Shown: positions 8,922 to 11,529 of the stretch, piece after piece
Layout of the letters: each line of letters opens with the position of its first letter
How positions within the stretch are numbered: position 1 is the stretch's first letter
Assembly (NCBI GenBank): GCA_030453005.1
Contig: JAKDLE010000038.1
Location: 1-11,529 of the forward strand
DNA: 11,529 nt
Origin: Pseudonocardia sp.
GTDB lineage: Bacteria > Actinomycetota > Actinomycetes > Mycobacteriales > Pseudonocardiaceae
Direction of reading: 5' to 3'
Notes under the pieces: generated by a model
The model's database searches: none
What the model was told of the DNA's origin: nothing
The model's input: the letters and a program-made list of their open reading frames with translations, nothing else
Made by a program: the position numbers and the translations under genes

Positions 8922-9708
8922 ACCGACCCCACTCACCGGGCACGGGCCTGCCCGGATCATCGCCGTGGCCAACCAGAAGGGCGGCGTCGGGAAGACGACG
9001 TCCACGATCAACCTGGGGGCGGCCCTCGCCGAGTACGGCCGCAAGGTCCTGCTCGTCGACTTCGACCCGCAGGGCGCGCTGTCGATCGGCCTCGGCGTGC
9101 AGGCGCACGAGCTCGACACCACGATCTACAACCTGCTGATGGAGCGCGGCGTCGAGGTCGACGACGTGATCCGCCCCACCGGCGTGGAGAACCTCGAACT
9201 GCTGCCCAGCAACATCGACCTTTCCGCGGCCGAGGTGCAGCTCGTCACCGAGGTCGGCCGCGAGCAGGCCCTCGGTCGCGCGATCAAGCCCGCCCTCGAC
9301 CGCTACGACGTCATCCTGATCGACTGCCAGCCCTCGCTGGGCCTGCTCACGATCAACGCGCTCGCCTGCGCCGACGAGATCCTCATCCCGTTGGCGTGCG
9401 AGTTCTTCAGCCTCCGCGGCGTGGCGCTGCTGATGGACACCATCGAGAAGGTGCAGGACCGGCTCAACCCGGACCTGACGATCCTCGGCATCCTCGCCAC
9501 GATGTTCGACCCCCGCACGCTGCACACCCGCGAGGTGCGCCAGCGGGTGATCGACGCGTTCGGCGAGCTCGTGTTCGAGGCGGTCATCAACCGCACCGTC
9601 CGGTTCCCGGAGACCACCGTCGCAGGCGAGCCGATCACCACCTGGGCGCCCAACTCGAACGGGGCCGCGGCGTACCGGCTGCTGGCCCGGGAGGTCATCG
9701 CCCGGTGA
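8908..9708 (+). CDS. parA: ParA family ATPase (SMC/ScpAB-linked, Rv1708-type)
   Basis: The protein has 266 residues from TTG 8908. I prefer this start because GGGGGGAG (8893-8900) lies 7 bases upstream; GTG 8914, two codons on, is the alternative, and the frame further upstream has non-coding codon use. It carries the deviant Walker A KGGVGKTT with signature Lys24 and Lys29, Walker A' LLVDFDPQG (Asp51, Asp53) and Walker B ILIDCQPSLG (Asp139). It is a cytosolic, DNA-binding ATPase of the MinD/ParA class. No parB is next to it; instead it overlaps scpA by four bases (GTGA) as in other actinobacteria, suggesting a part in chromosome segregation or condensation that is separate from the origin-linked ParAB system. 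Its exact role is not established. Confidence 0.92.
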   Translation: MNVPEPTPLTGHGPARIIAVANQKGGVGKTTSTINLGAALAEYGRKVLLVDFDPQGALSIGLGVQAHELDTTIYNLLMERGVEVDDVIRPTGVENLELLPSNIDLSAAEVQLVTEVGREQALGRAIKPALDRYDVILIDCQPSLGLLTINALACADEILIPLACEFFSLRGVALLMDTIEKVQDRLNPDLTILGILATMFDPRTLHTREVRQRVIDAFGELVFEAVINRTVRFPETTVAGEPITTWAPNSNGAAAYRLLAREVIAR

Positions 9709-10496
9709 CTCTGCTCGACGAGTCACCCGCGGGAAGCCCGGAACACTCGGGCCCGCCGCGCTTCACGGTCCGGCTGCACAACTTCGAGGGCCCGTTCGAC
9801 CTGCTGCTGCAGCTGATCGGCCGCCACGAGCTCGACCTCACCGAGATGGCGCTGCACAAGGTCACCGACGACTTCATCGCCCACCTCGCGCTGCTCGGCG
9901 AGGACGCAGACCTCGACGAGACCACCGAGTTCCTCGTTATCGCGGCGACCCTGCTCGACCTCAAGGCCGCGCGCCTGCTGCCCGACGCCGACCCGGACGC
10001 CGAGGAATGGGACGACCTCGGGGCCCTGTTGGAGGCCCGCGACCTGCTGTTCGCCCGGCTGCTGCAGTACCGCGCCTACAAGCAGGTGGCGTCGCTGTTC
10101 GTCGAGCTGGAGGAGGGGGCGGCGCGCCGGTTCCCGCGCTCGGTGGCGCTGGAGGAGCGGTTCGCGGTGCTGCTGCCCGAGGTGCTGCTCGGCGTCGACG
10201 CGGCGGCCTTCGCCGACCTCGCCGCGAGCGTGTTCCGGCCCAAGCCCCCGCCGCCGGGCCCCGGCACGGCGCACCTGCACCAGCACGAGGTGTCGGTGGC
10301 CGAGCACGTGGAGCTGCTGCGCGCGCGGCTTGCCGAGCTCGGCGTCGCCACGTTCGCGGTGCTCACTGCCGACTGCGTCGCCCCGATCGAGGTCGTGGCC
10401 CGCTTCCTCGCCGTGCTCGACCTCTACCGCGAGGCCGTCGTCGAGCTGGAGCAGCCCGAGCCGTTCGGCGAGCTGACCGTGCGCTGGGCCCCGTGA
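9705..10496 (+). CDS. scpA: Segregation and condensation protein A (kleisin)
   Basis: The 263-residue protein is the kleisin that bridges the SMC heads and carries ScpB. The N-terminal signature FTVRLHNFEGPFDLLLQLI binds the SMC neck; ATLLDLKAARLLP follows near residues 80-92. A less conserved linker with a proline-rich stretch (KPPPPGPG) precedes the C-terminal winged-helix end (ARFLAVLDLYREAVVELEQ, FGELTVRW). The start is GTG 9705, overlapping the parA stop as GTGA, with GGGAGG (9689-9694) 10 bases upstream. An open frame starting at 9396 is a shadow inside parA. It overlaps scpB by four bases, so the three genes form one translationally coupled unit. SMC itself is not in the window. Confidence 0.95.
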   Translation: MTLLDESPAGSPEHSGPPRFTVRLHNFEGPFDLLLQLIGRHELDLTEMALHKVTDDFIAHLALLGEDADLDETTEFLVIAATLLDLKAARLLPDADPDAEEWDDLGALLEARDLLFARLLQYRAYKQVASLFVELEEGAARRFPRSVALEERFAVLLPEVLLGVDAAAFADLAASVFRPKPPPPGPGTAHLHQHEVSVAEHVELLRARLAELGVATFAVLTADCVAPIEVVARFLAVLDLYREAVVELEQPEPFGELTVRWAP

Positions 10497-11077
10497 GCGA
10501 GCCACTGTTCGAGGTGTCCGGCGGCGATCACGACCCGCTCGACGACGCCGAGCTGGCCGCCGCGCTCGAGGCGTTGCTGCTCGTCGTCGACGCCCCCACC
10601 GAGGCCGACGCGCTGGCGCTGGCGGTGGCGCAGCCGGTGGCGCGGGTCCGGGCGGCGCTGTCCCGGCTCGCGCAGGGCTACACCGAGTCGGCGCGCGGGA
10701 TCGACCTGCGCCACGTCGGGGGCGGCTGGCGGTTCTACACCCGCGACGCCTACGCGCCCTACGTCGAACGGCTACTGCTCGACGGGCAGCGCGCGCGCCT
10801 CACCCGGGCCGCGCTGGAGACCCTCGCGGTGATCGCCTACCGCCAGCCGGTGACCCGCGCGCGGGTCTCGGCGGTACGGGGCGTCAACTGCGACGGGGTG
10901 CTGCGTACGCTGGTGTCACGCGGGCTCGTCCAGGAGGCCGGTGTCGACGGCGCGACGCAGGGCACCCTGTTCCGCACCACCGAGCTGTTCCTGGAGCGGC
11001 TGGGGCTCTCGACGGTGGAGGACCTTCCGCCGCTCGCCCCGCTGCTGCCCGACGTGGACTCGATCGACGAGATGTGA
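10493..11077 (+). CDS. scpB: Segregation and condensation protein B
   Basis: The 194-residue protein has two winged-helix domains and forms a dimer on the ScpA linker in the SMC condensin. The hallmark LTRAALETLAVIAYRQPVTR followed by VSAVRGVNCDGVLRTLVSRG is intact, as is TTELFLERLGL near the C-terminus. The start GTG 10493 (MSEPLFEV) overlaps the scpA stop as GTGA. It is followed after 16 bases by rluB, so the operon likely continues. A longer frame upstream inside scpA is a shadow. Confidence 0.95.
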   Translation: MSEPLFEVSGGDHDPLDDAELAAALEALLLVVDAPTEADALALAVAQPVARVRAALSRLAQGYTESARGIDLRHVGGGWRFYTRDAYAPYVERLLLDGQRARLTRAALETLAVIAYRQPVTRARVSAVRGVNCDGVLRTLVSRGLVQEAGVDGATQGTLFRTTELFLERLGLSTVEDLPPLAPLLPDVDSIDEM

Positions 11078-11093
11078 AGAGAAGAAGCAGACA

Positions 11094-11529
11094 GTGAACA
11101 AGAGCGAGAAGGTCGAGGGCGTGCGCCTGCAGAAGGTGCTGGCCCAGGCCGGGGTCGCGTCCCGCCGGGCGTCCGAGGAGATGATCGCCGAGGGGCGCGT
11201 GAGCGTCGACGGCGAGGTCGTGCGCGAGATGGGCCGCCGGATCGACCCCGAGGCCGCGGTCGTGCACGTCGACGGCTCGCGGATCGTGCTGAGCGAGGAC
11301 ATGGTGTACCTCGCGCTGAACAAGCCGCGCGGCCTCCTCGCCTCGATGTCCGACGACCTGGGCAGGCCCAGCGTCGGTGACCTGATCGTCGAGCGCGGGA
11401 TCATGGAGGAGCACTTCACCGGCGCTCCGCGCAGCAGGCTGTTCCACGTCGGACGCCTCGACGCCGAGACCGAGGGCCTGCTGCTGCTCACCAACGACGG
11501 CGACCTGGGCCACCGGCTGATGCACCCCT
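11094..11529 (+). CDS. rluB: 23S rRNA pseudouridine synthase RluB-like, cut by window end
   Basis: The first 145 residues are visible, from GTG 11094. An N-terminal S4 RNA-binding domain (RLQKVLAQAGVASRRASEEM, RVSVDGEVV) is followed by the start of the RsuA/RluB/E/F catalytic domain: LALNKPRGLL and the motif VGRLDAETEGLLLLTNDGDL with the catalytic Asp123. In E. coli RluB makes the pseudouridine at position 2605 of 23S rRNA; the same target is inferred, and RluE/F or RsuA cannot be fully excluded from the N-terminal half, though synteny (Rv1711) favours RluB. Upstream, AGAGAAGAAGCAGACA gives only a weak, purine-rich ribosome-binding site. The gene is incomplete only because the window ends. 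Confidence 0.92.
   Translation, partial: MNKSEKVEGVRLQKVLAQAGVASRRASEEMIAEGRVSVDGEVVREMGRRIDPEAAVVHVDGSRIVLSEDMVYLALNKPRGLLASMSDDLGRPSVGDLIVERGIMEEHFTGAPRSRLFHVGRLDAETEGLLLLTNDGDLGHRLMHP

Overview
The window is very GC-rich. Its codons end almost always in G or C, GTG starts are common, and neighbouring genes often overlap by four bases (GTGA). The gene order recN-end / steA / steB (mctB) / pyrG / Nudix / xerD / parA / scpA / scpB / rluB matches the conserved segment known from Mycobacterium tuberculosis (about Rv1696 to Rv1711). With an F420-dependent oxidoreductase also present, this points to a chromosomal segment of an actinobacterium. A Pseudonocardiaceae-like organism is my guess from the overall look, not something the sequence proves.

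Layout, left to right. (1) 1-129: probable 3' end of recN, followed by an attenuator- or terminator-like set of hairpins (142-183). (2) 230-2323: steA and steB, abutting, a membrane-anchored pair tied to cell separation. (3) 2370-4696: pyrG (CTP synthase) with a leaderless-type promoter, joined by a GTGA overlap to an ADP-ribose pyrophosphatase of the Nudix family. (4) 4692-4714: a hairpin that contains the stop codons of both converging genes. (5) 4710-7645: a three-gene block not present at this place in M. tuberculosis: a DUF1707-TM2 small membrane protein (minus strand), a divergent F420-dependent luciferase-like oxidoreductase, and an FAD-dependent oxidoreductase. (6) 7653-8561: xerD with every catalytic residue. 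(7) 8562-8907: a 346-base gap holding a promoter candidate, a 17-bp palindrome, a 15-bp tandem repeat and two weak overlapping small ORFs. (8) 8908-11077: parA-scpA-scpB, linked by 4-base overlaps. (9) 11094 to the window end: the 5' part of rluB.

How the genes work together: most of the window is housekeeping. RecN, XerD, ParA and ScpAB all act on chromosome repair, dimer resolution, segregation or condensation. SteA/SteB act on daughter-cell separation. PyrG and the Nudix enzyme handle nucleotides, and RluB modifies 23S rRNA. The parts least explained by known biology are the redox/membrane block at 4710-7645 and the xerD-parA gap. I saw no CRISPR array, tRNA, rRNA, insertion sequence, toxin-antitoxin pair or recognisable defence system, and I do not claim a new system.
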